From: Styela clava
Lineage: Eukaryota > Chordata > Ascidiacea > Stolidobranchia > Styelidae
Length of the DNA: 64,000 nt
Assembly: GCF_964204865.1 (NCBI RefSeq)
Contig: NC_135250.1
Location: forward strand, 19,893,395 to 19,957,394
Direction: 5' to 3'
How positions within the stretch are numbered: the stretch's first letter is position 1; the number at the start of each line of letters is the position of its first letter. The notes under the pieces were generated by a model. That model did not search any database. It saw nothing but the letters and a program-made list of their open reading frames with translations, and was not told where the DNA came from. The position numbers and the translations under genes are program-made. Below, in pieces: positions 11,831 to 23,181 of this stretch.

Positions 11831-12775
11831 CTCAAAATAATCAAGGTAGCAATGGTATAGAAAGCTTGTGGTAAGACAATCGTAACGGAATGAAGTATTT
11901 CCCTCTAAGTAAAAGACAACCGAAATATTTCTTTCAAATTTAAGGGAAATACGAGAGTTCATCATCCGGTAGTCGGTAAGTACAAATGTTTATTGAATCA
12001 ATTTATATTTTAACCAAACCTCCGTTATTGTGCATCCACACGTGGCCAACTTTCAAAAATATATGCAAATATTTAAACTGACTAACGTCGCGACTGTTTA
12101 CTCGTTTTATCAGGAAGCTAAATCCAAGTCGTGCTTCAATGTCGTTACATTTCATGCTGACGCCATCGCGCTGCGTTTAATTTTAGCGACAATTGTCGGG
12201 TTTCAATTCGATGTTGATACGCGCTTAGAGGGTTGCAAAAATAGAAGCTAAAATGATGAATAAATGGCTTTTATCTGAGGTGTTTTAAATAGTAAGGGCT
12301 TTTCATTCTCAATCGCGTGGCGAACAATCATACTTTTCGGGGTATTATTGTTCGTGACTTTTTCTTCAGCGCACAGTTCTTAATTTCTTGTCTTGGTATT
12401 CCAGAATTTGTATTATGAGTTGAAAGATTTCGTTTATTCGCGGAATTACATAATATAAAATGTAGGAGAAATATTCAAGTTTTAATTCTAGTTGATACAG
12501 CTATGATTTTATGAGCCGCTGCAAAACAAGCATTTAATGAATGTATTACAATTTCGTGTTCGCACCAGTTATTAAACCAGGTTTGTTCACTGATGCATGT
12601 CGATGATTTTTCTATGCATAATGCCTCTGGTATAAATAACATACCTGTTGTGCGTGCATAATGTAATTACTGACGAGAAAGATATTGCTGCAATGTTCGA
12701 TTGCAAAATCTGAAAATTGCTACACTTTAGTAAGGGAACCTTCACATTTACACGGATAAGCTCTTTATGTTACAT

Positions 12776-13603
12776 ATGGATTTAAAACGATTTCTAGATA
12801 GAATAAAATATGCTGGACCAACTAAACCTCTGGGTATCGATCTCTTGAATGAACTATGCGTGCATTTTGTGTCATCCATACCTTTTGACACGTTGGACAA
12901 TTTTGGCGGAAAAAAACGAGATTTTCATTTGACTGTTCTTTACGACAAAATCGTACATGAACGAAGGGGGGAAAATTGCATCGGCCTCAATGCTATTTTA
13001 TATTGGATGCTTCATGAACTTGGATATAGTGTTGAAATTTGTTTCGGTTGTGCTTATGACACTGGAAAGCAGTGCTTCGAGGATGATCGTCATCATATTG
13101 TCGTACTCGTAACTTTAGATAGTGGGCAAACATGGGTGGCGGATGTCGGTACAGGTGGACGATCTTCTTTGCTACCTCTATAATTAGACCGACTAAATGT
13201 AGAACAGTCGCAACCAAACGGTATATTTATCGTGACCAAACACGATAATTGGTACGTTGTGTCAAAGAAGAAACAAATTCAACTTGACACTGACGGAAGT
13301 AAGCTGCAACCACGGAACGCGCAAACGAGAACTTCTCAAAGCAAATACCAGATAAATGATGAATGGACGGGGATATTTGGGTTTAATGACGAGCCTAAAC
13401 ATTTAGATGACTTATCGGATATATATATTCACTCACAAGAGAAACATCCTCTCACTACCTGCAACAGTCTTGCTATCCAGCTTGACAGAAACCATCGAAA
13501 ATTGCTATTGGGGAGTGTGTTCGTGGAAAAAAAGTACATTGACCCTATGACAGTTCAAGTCGTTCGAAAGCGAAATTGTGGGCATGGTAAAGTCATCATG
13601 TAA
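12776..13603 (+). pseudogene. NAT: Arylamine N-acetyltransferase with one in-frame stop
   Basis: NAT enzymes transfer acetyl from acetyl-CoA to arylamines and hydrazines in the cytosol, through a Cys-His-Asp triad. Starting at the second ATG (12776, giving MDLKRFLDRI like other NATs), the triad is Cys68 (in RRGENC, usually RRGGxC), His107 (in DRHHIVV) and Asp123 (in WVADVGTG). The first two match the numbering of human NATs. Codon 136 is TAA (13181-13183). The same frame then stays open for 139 codons with the expected C-terminal half (NWYVVSKKK, IFGFNDEP), to a stop at 13601-13603. Total length would be 275 residues, close to the usual 290. No intron is seen, as in many animal NAT genes. A CAA-to-TAA change would explain the stop. 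It could be a recent pseudogene, a null allele, or an assembly error. A 135-residue product would keep the triad but lose the third domain. Confidence 0.85.
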
Positions 13604-14280
13604 TTCCATCAGTCAAAAGCAGATCTTTACTACAAAAATATTTGATGATCACAAAATGTTCATCTGTATAGTTTCACTTATTGCCGTTGTTCATATTGTT
13701 ATTGTTGGGCCAATCGCCTTTAGAATATCGCGTTTGAAGATAAAATGATGGAAGGCTATATTATCTCATTCTTTATATACTATCTGAGCTCACTCGAGCT
13801 TGGTTAAATAAATTTGGAAAATTGCACGAAGTCATTGGTATTCTCGATTCCAGCGTGTTTGTAGTCAGCAAACACTGTGAGTTTAAATGCTGTCATCTAT
13901 AGTCTATAGATCGATCCTTCATAATTCGGCTACTAATGCAAGTTTTATCTATAGACCTGTGTACGATTTCAGATGCGAAGGCACGTTTTATATATTCGCG
14001 CAAACGCTTGGAAAGGTGATCACATAAACTCGGCAATATGTTGCGATTGATTTGAGCGTCAATGATTATAATTGAATACTGTATTATTATCATCGGGAGT
14101 ATGATGCATTGAAAGTTTGATACGTGACAATGACAGAAATGGCCAAAATTATTTAGACAGTTTGATCATTATATTGTTAACACGGTTTCTTGTGGCGTAC
14201 GCACAGACTATAGCTAACCAGTAATTCATTCTGATGCATGAACTTGATTGTTGGAGATAATAATGGGTTTAGGACACTTC

Positions 14281-15010
14281 GGGTTATAATGAAGTATACA
14301 AGATCAACCGAGCCACTGAGTACCAATATTTCGTTTGATTCATCCGTGAATTTTGTGTCATCCATACTATTTGAGAAATTAGAGAATTTCCGCGGGAAAA
14401 GCGCGATTTCGATTGGGCAGTTCTTCATGAAAAATAGTACTTCAACGAAGAGGAAGAGATTGTATTGGTCGCATTGTGAGCTTAAATAACTTGGATATGA
14501 TGTTGAAGTTTGTTTGGACCGAGTTTATGGTCCACAATGTGAATACTTCGATTAAAGTCAACACCATATTGTCACAGCGCTCTTACCTCATATTGACACC
14601 TTGTGTCTCATCACTAATTAATTAATAACTCGCTAATTATACGACATAATTCATCCAAAATCACCAGGCTTCTGGTACGACATATGATGAATGCACATGC
14701 AAAATCTGGAGCAGATTCAATCTCGTTTCCGTGAGATATCACGTGCATCTAACAGACAGACAAATACCTATCAACATACTTACCGATTAAAATCGATAAG
14801 TAACAACCACAACCAAATCTATATTCATAGTAGCCAAACACGATAATTGGTACGTTGAGTAAAATACAAAATTCGAATTGACGCCGACGGAAGTAAGCTT
14901 CAACGACGGAACTTGCAAACAAGAACTTCTCAAAGCAAACACCAGATAAATGATCAAAGAACGGTTATATTTGGATTTAATGACGAGCCTAGACGTGTAG
15001 ATGAAGATTA
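14281..15010 (+). pseudogene. Second, decayed NAT copy split by a repeat
   Basis: Nucleotide blocks match the neighbouring NAT: 14300-14420 corresponds to NAT codons around the VSSIPFDTLDNFGG region, 14488-14572 to LGYSVEIC through HHIV, and 14826-15010 to the NWYVV through DEP region. The copy has several frame breaks, and the catalytic-Cys segment is degraded to a stretch reading about GLYWSHCELK in one frame. The 234-bp repeat (14575-14803) replaces DNA between the last two blocks. It is a tandem duplicate that no longer codes. Confidence 0.8.
14575..14803 (+). repeat. Hairpin-ended 234-bp dispersed repeat, copy 2
   Basis: It begins CAGCGCTCTTACCTCATA and ends in the palindrome TTACCGATTAAAATCGATAA. 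It interrupts the decayed NAT copy, so it arrived after the NAT duplication. Confidence 0.85.
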
Positions 15011-16194
15011 TTAGCAATAGTATAGCGATCGTACTTCAGAGAAAACTTTCGAAAATTTCCCCGGATGAATGTGTTTATAGAAAATAAATTCAGATTATTT
15101 GAAAACGAAGTTTCGAAGATGATGAACTTAATTAAATTCTTGAGATTGATTTTGGAATAGTTTTTGACTTGTACTGACACGTTTCTGCCTAAACCAGTGG
15201 GAAGACTAAGCACCCTGCAGCTAGGTAACGTACCATGCCCGCCGGAAGGTAACATGAATCTAAAGATCTATTTAAAAATTCATTAAAATTACTACGACAA
15301 TGAATACTCAGTGAAACACACTACTGATTGTATTGAAGGTCACAAAAAATGAAATAATTTTTAGTATAAGAGCCGCATGCAGCAAGTCAGAAATGAATTC
15401 AGATTATGAATATTAGAGCTCGTTAAATCATTTTGCATTGTAACTGTTACATTGATACTAATTTGGGAGATGCGCCTTTGTGTAGTGCGACGCGAAACCG
15501 GAGTTTGGGCTATTGACAGCGACAACATCCACAATATTTTTTTTCACAAAATGCAGTCAGACTATGGTGTTTAGCACAAGCATTATTCCATGATATAACA
15601 AAACTGGCTTCAATTGTTGCATCGGATTCCTTGTTAAATGATATAATAAATTTCTGCTGTCTTAGTAATAATTTAAAATAAATTAATCTGTGTTTCCTTG
15701 CAGCTGATTAACGAGGGTAGTCTCGTACGAAATATTTGTGCTTCGTTTCATGGTGCCGTTCAAGATTGCTGACTTTATTCTGACTTAGCAGCATATGAGA
15801 GATTAAGCACGAAGGTTTATATTTTTGACTAGTCAATGCGTATTCTTCTTTTTATTTCCCATTCTGACTTGACAAGCCTATTCTCATCTTCGTATTTTCG
15901 CTTCTTACTTGACGACATATCGCACTGTAGATGAGACTAACCGCAATCTCTGCAATACCGCCAACGCAGCAACATTACATTTGACCATTCTGTGGTAAGA
16001 TTATTTTTCACTTGCCTGATTTAAAATTCCACGCCACAACAATTTTCATACTAAAACATAATTTGTCCTAATCATTGATGAAAACTTCTTCTACCGCTTA
16101 ATAAATTTAAAATACTGTTACATTACAGTTGCTCTCAAGTTAAATTTGAATTATTATAATTATATAAGAATAAATACTAGCGAGAATAGCCGCA

Positions 16195-16238
16195 TCAAAA
16201 CTCTCAGCGGCCCGCGAGTCGCGGTTTGCCCACCGTTG
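16195..16238 (-). mobile_element. hAT right-end fragment
   Basis: Read on the minus strand the sequence starts CAACGGTGGGCAAACCGC and continues CTCGCGGGCC. This is the usual GC-rich hAT terminus. No paired left end with an 8-bp duplication was found. Confidence 0.45.
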
Positions 16239-16884
16239 AAGGTTATAAATGCAATCGTAATGAGAAAGTCAAGCACTCGGCCACAGTTCGGTACACTAGT
16301 ACGAAGAATCCTAACCTCGGTGAGCCAAAACGTTACATAAATACATTTGTGTGTTAGTATGAAGCAAGACCCTTGAATCTTATAGAATAGTCATTTTTAT
16401 TCTTGCTACAGCATCCTTGCACTACACGCATACGACTCAACTCACGCAAATGCCTATAGAATAGAGCAAGGAATAGTAGTTAGTCTCGCATTACCCCAAC
16501 CGATAGTTACATTAACTATAGCCTTTAGCAATTCCGTGTTGGGCACAGATGCAGTAGGTATGCTGTGATGAATGCTTTTTTTCATTTGGGCATTTGTAGA
16601 TTGAAATCCAGTAACGAGAGGCCATCACTGCTATTGTGTAATAAAATTTTTCTTGTATCTACAACCTACCGATTCAAATTGTGATCCTCAAAATCTGTCA
16701 CAATTATTGTCTACTTACACTCTACAGATACAGAAAAAAAAAATAGATCAGAGCTGTATCTGCCTTTGCAGTGGAAAAATAAACTTTTAACAAAAATATT
16801 CAAATGAAATGTTATAATAAATATATTTCAGGTGAATTTTCAAAATTTATTCGCAAAATACACCAACGGCTTGTTTGAAAACAA

Positions 16885-16905
16885 TTTTTTTTTTTTTTTT
16901 TTTTT
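16885..16905. repeat. Poly-T tract, 21 bases
   Basis: An uninterrupted run of 21 T. Read on the other strand it could be the poly-A tail of a retroposed sequence, but no source element is recognisable next to it. Confidence 0.8.
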
Positions 16906-17399
16906 CAATTTTTCAACCGCGAAACTAAAGCAAAGTGGTGCGTGTTAGCACCTGTACACACTGTCGGAACAAAATTTTCTAAAATGTAAAAAAAAAATTG
17001 TTACAAGAGTTAATCTGCACCAGTGCGGCAGATTACGGCACCGAGTTAACACCACATTGGTTCTGTCCTGGTATGAATCAGGGGTGCCACAGCGAGCGTG
17101 TTCATAACGCAAGTTATTTCTGTATTGCAATAAATACCAGTACTATACCTGTATTCAGTGTATTAGTACTGGTACTTAGACTCTTACTGAAAATACTGAA
17201 AAACCGTAACAATGGAAACACAAATAGACTCACGTATGAATGACCAATCATGCGATCCACTATTCCTACAATGTTTTTTGTCGCGATACTTGCACACAGA
17301 CTTCCTGCAGTGAGTTTTACCTTCCGTTGTGTTAGGTAGAATTTCCCGGTAAAGAGACCATATCCAACTTCTCTTTCTACCAGACATTTAGCAAACACT

Positions 17400-17640
17400 T
17401 CGTTACGGTATCGGTAGCGTTCCGATAATCGGCGCCTAACCGTTGGTGAAAGACGCAGCGACGACGTTCGACACCAGAATGCTCACTGAAAACCGAAAAC
17501 TTCGCCACCTTTGTGAATCTGGCGGGTCGTAACTCCAACACGTGGTGGCGTAGTTGGACATTAGCGTTGTGCTACAGCTTGAGAGGGCGTGTTCGGGCAA
17601 GTCATCGCCCTGTCCGTAACATCCTGCGGCGTTTCGAATA
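17400..17640. other. GC-richer island of unknown origin
   Basis: This 240-bp patch has many CG dinucleotides and clearly more G+C than its surroundings. Both strands are closed by stops within about 25 codons in the frames I checked. It may be a transposon remnant or a CpG-rich regulatory patch. Confidence 0.35.
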
Positions 17641-18061
17641 GTTTATTGACTGAAAGAATCGATAAGGAGAGTTTTGCTCAATTTTTCCTTGTTTTAACCC
17701 ATTTAATACAAAAAAAAAAACAAGTACAACCGCCACTTTGAACAATTCAGGCAAAAAAAAACATGATTTAAAACAATTGTTTCAAAACAAATTTTTTTGG
17801 ACAAATCCCTATTCTGCAATATATAATTACCAACATGTTGCATATTTGAGGATTGCCTTTAGCTTCAATTGGTCTTCGTTATTCGATATCAGGTCAGGTT
17901 TTTTTGTCTTATACAAAATTCAACAGATTTCAACGCGCACAAGAGTTTGTGGCAAACACTTCATTTGAGTGACAATATGATTTTCACAATCCACTTATTT
18001 TATCATCCGAAGCAGTCAAGTCATATTCCAGAGTTTCCGTTTGATAATGACTAATGATTGA

Positions 18062-18240
18062 CTTCAGTGGATCACGATCAGTGCAATACTAGAAGAAATC
18101 ACGGGAGAAGATCTCAACCATGGCCGGAGAGAAATTGAAAATTTAAAAACTCAAATTTCAAAGCTGCCAATATCTAAATTTGGTATAGAATGTTTCGAAG
18201 CATCAAGTTCTATGACTAAATATTATAATGGCTTTGGTTA
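18062..18240 (+). pseudogene. DNA-transposase remnant (PIF/ISL2EU-like, tentative)
   Basis: After CTTCAG an open frame of about 59 codons runs to a TAA at 18238-18240. It predicts a Glu/Lys-rich coiled-coil segment (EEITGEDLNHGRREIENLK) followed by FGIECFEASSSMTKYYNGFG. The pattern of FGIE, F, S and then YYxGF resembles the segment that precedes the catalytic domain in Harbinger/ISL2EU-type transposases. Only this fragment is visible; the DDE domain is not. It is probably a dead transposon piece. Confidence 0.35.
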
Positions 18241-18740
18241 ATCCACTGTCTTTGGAATAGTTAGCGCATGGGCTGATTTTTTTTATTTTGGCGTCCAGTC
18301 CACCACAATCTGGCCAAATCGTGGGCAAGTTGGTGAAAATATGTCAGTGCGTTCTGAATATCTGGATCATGAATCTCTAACTTCAATTTTTATTTTCGAA
18401 AGATTTCCCACAATAGTAATTGTTAGAAACGGCTTGTTCATGCCACTTTGCGTTTCCCAAATGGGTGACTTTTGAATGACTCCTTCTATTGCAGCTCGGG
18501 CTTCTCCCGACATGCCCGAAAGCAATGCTATTTAAAAATAGTGATTTTAAAACCCTACTGTCAGCAAACACGGGGTCATTGTACCGGATATATGTATTGT
18601 TACGTTACATTTATTGGTAACGAATAACTATTTGAGTATTTGGGACTCATTTCAGATTTGGGAATCTGATTTTTTCTCATCTTCAAATATAATCGACTTT
18701 GATATTGGTGAACAATTCGAAATATTTTGTTGGTATCACC

Positions 18741-18758
18741 ATATATATATATATATAT
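18741..18758. repeat. (AT)9 microsatellite
   Basis: Nine uninterrupted AT units. Confidence 0.85.
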
Positions 18759-18799
18759 CAAATTCAAATGTGAAATCGCTTTAAATATATACTGTATAT

Positions 18800-19080
18800 T
18801 TAAATAAAAGTGGGAATGAATTTCGCCTCGTTCCAAATAACTAAACGGTTAAACCCATACAAATGTGAATCAAGTATTGAGCCACAGGGAACTACACTGA
18901 TTGGATCTATATCCCATATCACTATGATAATTAAGGTGACATCTTCATTAACGGCCGCAGGAGACGGTCGCAGGGGAAACAGTTTTATTACCAGCCCTAT
19001 CAGCCCATGGTGTGAATGTGCACCGCAACATTCACGTGAGTTCATCAGTGCGGAAACATCAACAAATATTCCATAGAGAA
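18800..19080. other. Open on both strands, unrecognised
   Basis: Long frames occur on both strands: an 88-codon plus frame at 18810-19076 and a 170-codon minus frame at 18800-19312. The plus frame ends in a cysteine-containing stretch (PWCECAPQHSREF). Neither has a signal peptide, known motif or paired splice sites. Frames this long on both strands in AT-rich DNA are notable, but a gene is not established. Confidence 0.2.
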
Positions 19081-20199
19081 TTAATATATGTATGTACATC
19101 CACAATTTCAGATGCAATATTACCAATTCTAAGCGTATTTGAGTTGAATAACGCCTACCGCTGATGGTCCAGTGTGATTTAAAATCGTCCCTGTTCATCC
19201 AAAAATATTTGGAAAAAGGCAATACTAAACATGGAGTGGACGCATTTAGCGATTTGCGGTATTGTTGTTCTTGGTGTGACGTTGTTATTGGAAAAATTCG
19301 CTTTTCTGTCAACCACTAGCCCAGTCGATAACAAATTTGATTAACTACTAATGGAATCTCTTTTATTGCAAATTTTCAACGAGTATGGAGCCCGAAATTT
19401 TACCCCAATTTTGATCGTTTTGTGTGCATTTTCGTCACGCTTTTTATTGATCTTTTCGGTTTGGCAAAGAAAGACAGGGAAACGCAAGCTATTTCGCCTA
19501 TTATTAACGTCAAAACGATTAACTTGGGATACTTGCTATCGAGTACACATCGATATTCAAAAATATGATGTAATACAATGAATTTGTAGATACCATAGTT
19601 TCGGTACACGTCATTATATACACAACGCGATAGCTTACGAGATCAGTAAAGTGTCGGTCTTCTCTGTGTTATCCGCATTTATAGAAAAAGATTGTAACAA
19701 ACATAAACAGGTAAGGTGCGTTAAAACATTTAGGTTGTAGTATAATGAAGAAAAATTGTGCTAAATATTGGTTCGCTGGATCAAATCTCTTGGGAAAATT
19801 TTGTTTCTCGGAGTTACAGGTTGATTCACATACCACTGGTTCGTGCATCTGGAACAATGTCTTGATCAGATATTCCCAAAACTTACTGGCAAAAAGGGTC
19901 AATGGACAATATTATTACGATTTTAGGAATCTCACAGATAATTTTAGATGCACCAAGATTACCAATTCTAAAGTTTGTTAGAGTTGAATAACTGGCCTTC
20001 ATCGACATATTATACTGCTGATAGTCTGGCGCAATTCAAATCCGCCCCTGTTTATCCTGAAATATTTGAACAAAAGTGGTCATTATTGAGGTAGGGTTTG
20101 GAAAATGACTTTTCTATGCAACGACTATTTCAACTGATTGCAAATTTATTCAATTACTCATGGAATCTATTCTATTGCAAATTTTCAAGTACTTCGGAG

Positions 20200-20475
20200 C
20201 AATGTTCCCTCTAATTTTTTGTAGTATGTGTGCGCAGAAATTTTGGTGTGTGCGCACTTTTTTTGTAATGACTAATATTTGTGCAAAAACCAATGAAGAA
20301 ATTTTGGCGTTCTAACCAGGTAATGGGTGGGCCAACAACAAACTTTGTCAACCTGCCAACCGAGAACATTGTAACATTACATCGAAATACGTCTGTGCGC
20401 AGTAAATCTATGCGTGTGCGCAGCCTCTGGAAGCTGTGTGCGCGCGCACACGCGCACACCTTAGAGGGAACACTG
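20200..20475. mobile_element. hAT MITE, 276 bp, perfect 8-bp target duplication
   Basis: The left end is CAATGTTCCCTCTAA and the right end TTAGAGGGAACACTG, a 15-bp inverted repeat with one mismatch. The element is flanked by CTTCGGAG at 20192-20199 and 20476-20483. The other copy of the local duplication (about 19390) lacks the insertion. There is no transposase; the interior is rich in GTGTGCGCAC-type repeats. It is a non-autonomous hAT element. Confidence 0.95.
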
Positions 20476-20820
20476 CTTCGGAGCCCGATATTTCTCCCCA
20501 AATTTTGATTATTTTGTGCATATGTCGCCAGCACGGGTCATTTCGCCAGACTTATCGGTTGATTTTTTGGGATTGAAAAAGAAAGACAGGGAAACGCAAG
20601 CTATTTCGCCTAATATTATCGTCAAAGCAACTAACTTCAGAGTTCGGATACTTGCTATCCTTGACCTTGTATAAAAATTTCAAACCTAAATAAATAATGT
20701 GCTATCGATTGGGTTTCTACAAGACCAACTACTTTTCCGTTTTCTATGCTTTTGCGTCGGTGGATCCGTATGCATATAATGCAAGGATGCTGTAGCAAGA
20801 GTGAAGATAACTATCCTGAG

Positions 20821-21007
20821 TAATTCAATAAATAGTCTTGCTGCACACTAACACAAATATATTTCTGTAACGTTTCGTCTGACCACGGTCAAACTTCCTC
20901 AGACATACATATTTCATATTGAAATATGAGGAAGTTTGACCGTGGTCAGACGAAACGTTACAGAAATATATTTGTGTTAGTGTGCAGCAAGACTATTTAT
21001 TGAATTA
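20821..21007. repeat. Perfect inverted repeat, 80-bp arms, 27-bp loop
   Basis: The arm 20821-20900 is the exact reverse complement of 20928-21007. The spacer contains a further short inverted pair, CATATTTCA and TGAAATATG. The block lies inside a stretch of about 400 bp that the other copy of the local duplication lacks, so it arrived by insertion or foldback. A single diverged arm-like sequence occurs near 16330-16380. Transcripts would form a long hairpin. Confidence 0.95.
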
Positions 21008-21923
21008 CTATATAAATAAAACTGAAATGCGTGATTTTCACTATGACGTAACACGTCTATCTCACATGCCGAATATTTCGATACCACAGTTTCAGTACAC
21101 GTCAATATATCGCGGGACAGCTTGCGAGTTGCTAGTATTAGTGAAGTCTCTTCCTCACCCACGGTTAACTGCCACTGTCGTAACTGGAATTTATACAGGA
21201 AAAGATCGTAGCAAAATATACAGCTGAGGTAAGGTGCATTAGAATGTTTAATTAAGTTGTAAGATTATGATGGGAGATTGGGCTCTTAGGCAAAGTTTGC
21301 CGAGCTTCTTGGCGTCAAAGTACATTCATCACTGGTTCGTGCATCTGGAACAATTTCTCGATTAGCTGTTCCTATAATTCACCCGAGCTAGTAATAATTA
21401 CGATTTTAGTATTGTTTGAATCAAAACAACATGCTGGCCGTTTATGATAAGCTAAGTCGTAGGCTACTTCAGTCCATGCAACTTGTAAAAATCATGACCC
21501 CCTCCCTGAAGATTAGCGGATTTCTATATATAATGCACATGCCCTTTCTATAAGACTGTATGATCCTACTGAGAGGAACATCTCAAAAAAGGGTCCACTG
21601 AGCAAGCCTCTTTTTTTATAATAAAATAAGCTTATAACCTATTTGAAAACAACTAAGCCCTAAGTTAAAAATATAAGTTATGTCTTTTAATGAATATTAA
21701 GACTACCGGTATGTTTATTTGGAAAAGACTATAGAAAGGATATTATGTCGCTTCCAAACAGATATGCCTCTGAAAAGGCTATCTTTTCTAGAAATAAATT
21801 TGTTGTTGCTTCCTGTAGGCCAGGAGAGAGGTGTAAATTTCAGCTGTTGAAATATATGCCGTTTTAGATGTAGAATACCATTTTGCCGGTATAACCCAAC
21901 CAATGCATTTTATTACCAGAATC

Positions 21924-23102
21924 ATGGGTGGATCATGGAGTGGAGATGCCAGTCAGAGCGGAGGAAGTGGAAGCAGCAAATCGCACAATTATGCGAACGA
22001 TAATAGATCAAACCAGTGCAACCCCAACCATTCTGAGTAAGAATATTTGCTGCATATCAGTAAAAAGTATCGTCGGCATATATAGCATTAAACGAAATTC
22101 TTATTATTTACTAATTTGTAAATTGTTGTCTTTCTATTTTTTGTTAACGTTTGCTATAATTTAGACAAGAGGAGCCTGTACTCTACTGTGTTTTGTCTTC
22201 TGTTTTAATATTTTGGATACGGTTTCAAAATCATGGAGGTTATGAATTCAAAAAGGAGAATTCGTTCATTTTCAGCCTTATAAAGAATATAAATCGCTCT
22301 ACTTATGAACGAGAAATTTCAGTTTTTGATAACCGTTCGGTTTAAAATAATTTTGATAAAACTTTCTGCAATATTTTATTTTTAATCAGATATCGAGGTT
22401 ACACGGGCAGTTACGGGGGCGATGGCTCGAAAGCAGATCGGAACAATCACTCCAACCAACTGAACCCCAATAACTGGAGGTGAGTATTGTTGAAGCTATT
22501 TCTCAAGAGTTTTATATGTGCATAAAGCAACACCAAAATTGAAACATTTAAACCTCCAACAACAACGTAAACTCCGGCCCGCCGACTTCAGATTAAAGAA
22601 GAATTTGATTGAAATCTTCATAGTATGCTTGCCTTCTTTAAATTGACTGATATATATTGTGTCCACATCAAGCCATTATCGTTTACGTAAAATTTTGTTG
22701 GTGAATCCTATTTCTGATTCGATAGTGTTCAAAAATTTTAGTGCGAACTCTCGGCAAAATAATACTAAATATACCCTAGCCTAGAATCCTAGATTATCCT
22801 GATCATTAAAAGTGCTTCTTGTAAAATGAACACTCGAGGATAGAACTGTCACAAATCAATGTTTGCTGCCCTCGCAGATCAGATGCCATCTCATATCCAT
22901 AAGGCACGATGCTGTTCTATTACAAGTGAATTTCACCCATATCCTCGTTAAGGATGACCCATTGGAGCGAGTTTATAAAATGTTAATCGGTCATCGAGTA
23001 CAACTTACACTTTATGAACTTACTTTCAATGCGTATCTTTTGGTCATGACTTTTATACTTTTAATATAACTTATTTTGTATTACAGATATTCTGGGAAGT
23101 AA
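21924..23102 (+). CDS. Three-exon 72-aa protein with two NQ-x-NPN repeats
   Basis: The exons are 21924-22036, 22390-22479 and 23087-23102. All junctions are GT-AG and phase 2, and the stop TAA is at 23100-23102. The product is hydrophilic, rich in Gly, Ser and Asn, with no signal peptide or membrane segment. Two similar modules stand out: residues 19-41 (KSHNYANDNRSNQCNPNHSE) and 52-72 (KADRNNHSNQLNPNN). Each is followed by an aromatic residue and a basic or glycine pair. Exon 1 covers the first module and exon 2 the second, so the gene probably grew by exon duplication. An AATAAA lies at 23176-23181. An acceptor-like TTACCAG at 21913-21919 means an upstream 5' UTR or coding exon is possible. 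I know of small animal proteins with NPNN-type motifs but cannot name a family or function. Confidence 0.65.
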
Positions 23103-23175
23103 ATTGAAAAACTTATTTTCAACATCATAGCTTCATCGTATACTTTATTCTAATAATTCGATGTTTTTTGGATTG

Positions 23176-23181
23176 AATAAA
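23176..23181 (+). terminator. Polyadenylation signal for the NQ-x-NPN gene
   Basis: AATAAA lies 74 bases after the stop codon at 23100-23102, an ideal spacing for a short 3' UTR. Confidence 0.55.

Larger units (their letters stand above)
7201..12775. other. Repeat-rich spacer, no firm gene
   Basis: This stretch contains two hAT transposon ends, a copy of the hairpin-ended 234-bp repeat, and several diverged copies of a dispersed family. Remaining open frames are short. A clean CCAAT box (GGCCAATCAG, about 9321-9330) lies in a mildly GC-richer patch, but no coding region follows it. One 55-codon open stretch at 8403-8568 is listed separately. Confidence 0.5.
15011..18060. other. Non-coding, repeat-bearing spacer
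   Basis: No exon is supported. The stretch holds a hAT end near 16238, a fragment related to the 20.8-kb palindrome arm (about 16330-16440), a 21-base poly-T (16885-16905), and a GC-richer island (17400-17640) with no open frame longer than a few dozen codons. Confidence 0.45.
19100..21430. repeat. Diverged local tandem duplication of about 0.85 kb
   Basis: Copy 1 (about 19100-19960) and copy 2 (about 19930-21430) share, in order, a GTTGAATAAC block, a block starting near CATGGAATCT and TATTGCAAATTTTCAA, the phrase AAAGACAGGGAAACGCAAGC, and a block with GGTTCGTGCATCTGGAACAA. Copy 2 is longer because it holds two later insertions: a hAT MITE (20200-20475) and a block of about 400 bp with a large palindrome (20660-21060). 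Short open frames in the repeat differ between copies, so coding is unlikely. Confidence 0.7.

Noticed and set aside
18800-19312. 170-codon minus-strand frame
   Set aside because: It overlaps the start of the local duplication, has no domain or signal peptide, and a competing plus frame covers the same DNA. Kept only as an unrecognised region.
20211-20534. Frames of 75-107 codons on both strands
   Set aside because: They are the interior of the 276-bp hAT MITE; GTGTGCGCAC repeats give open frames without meaning.
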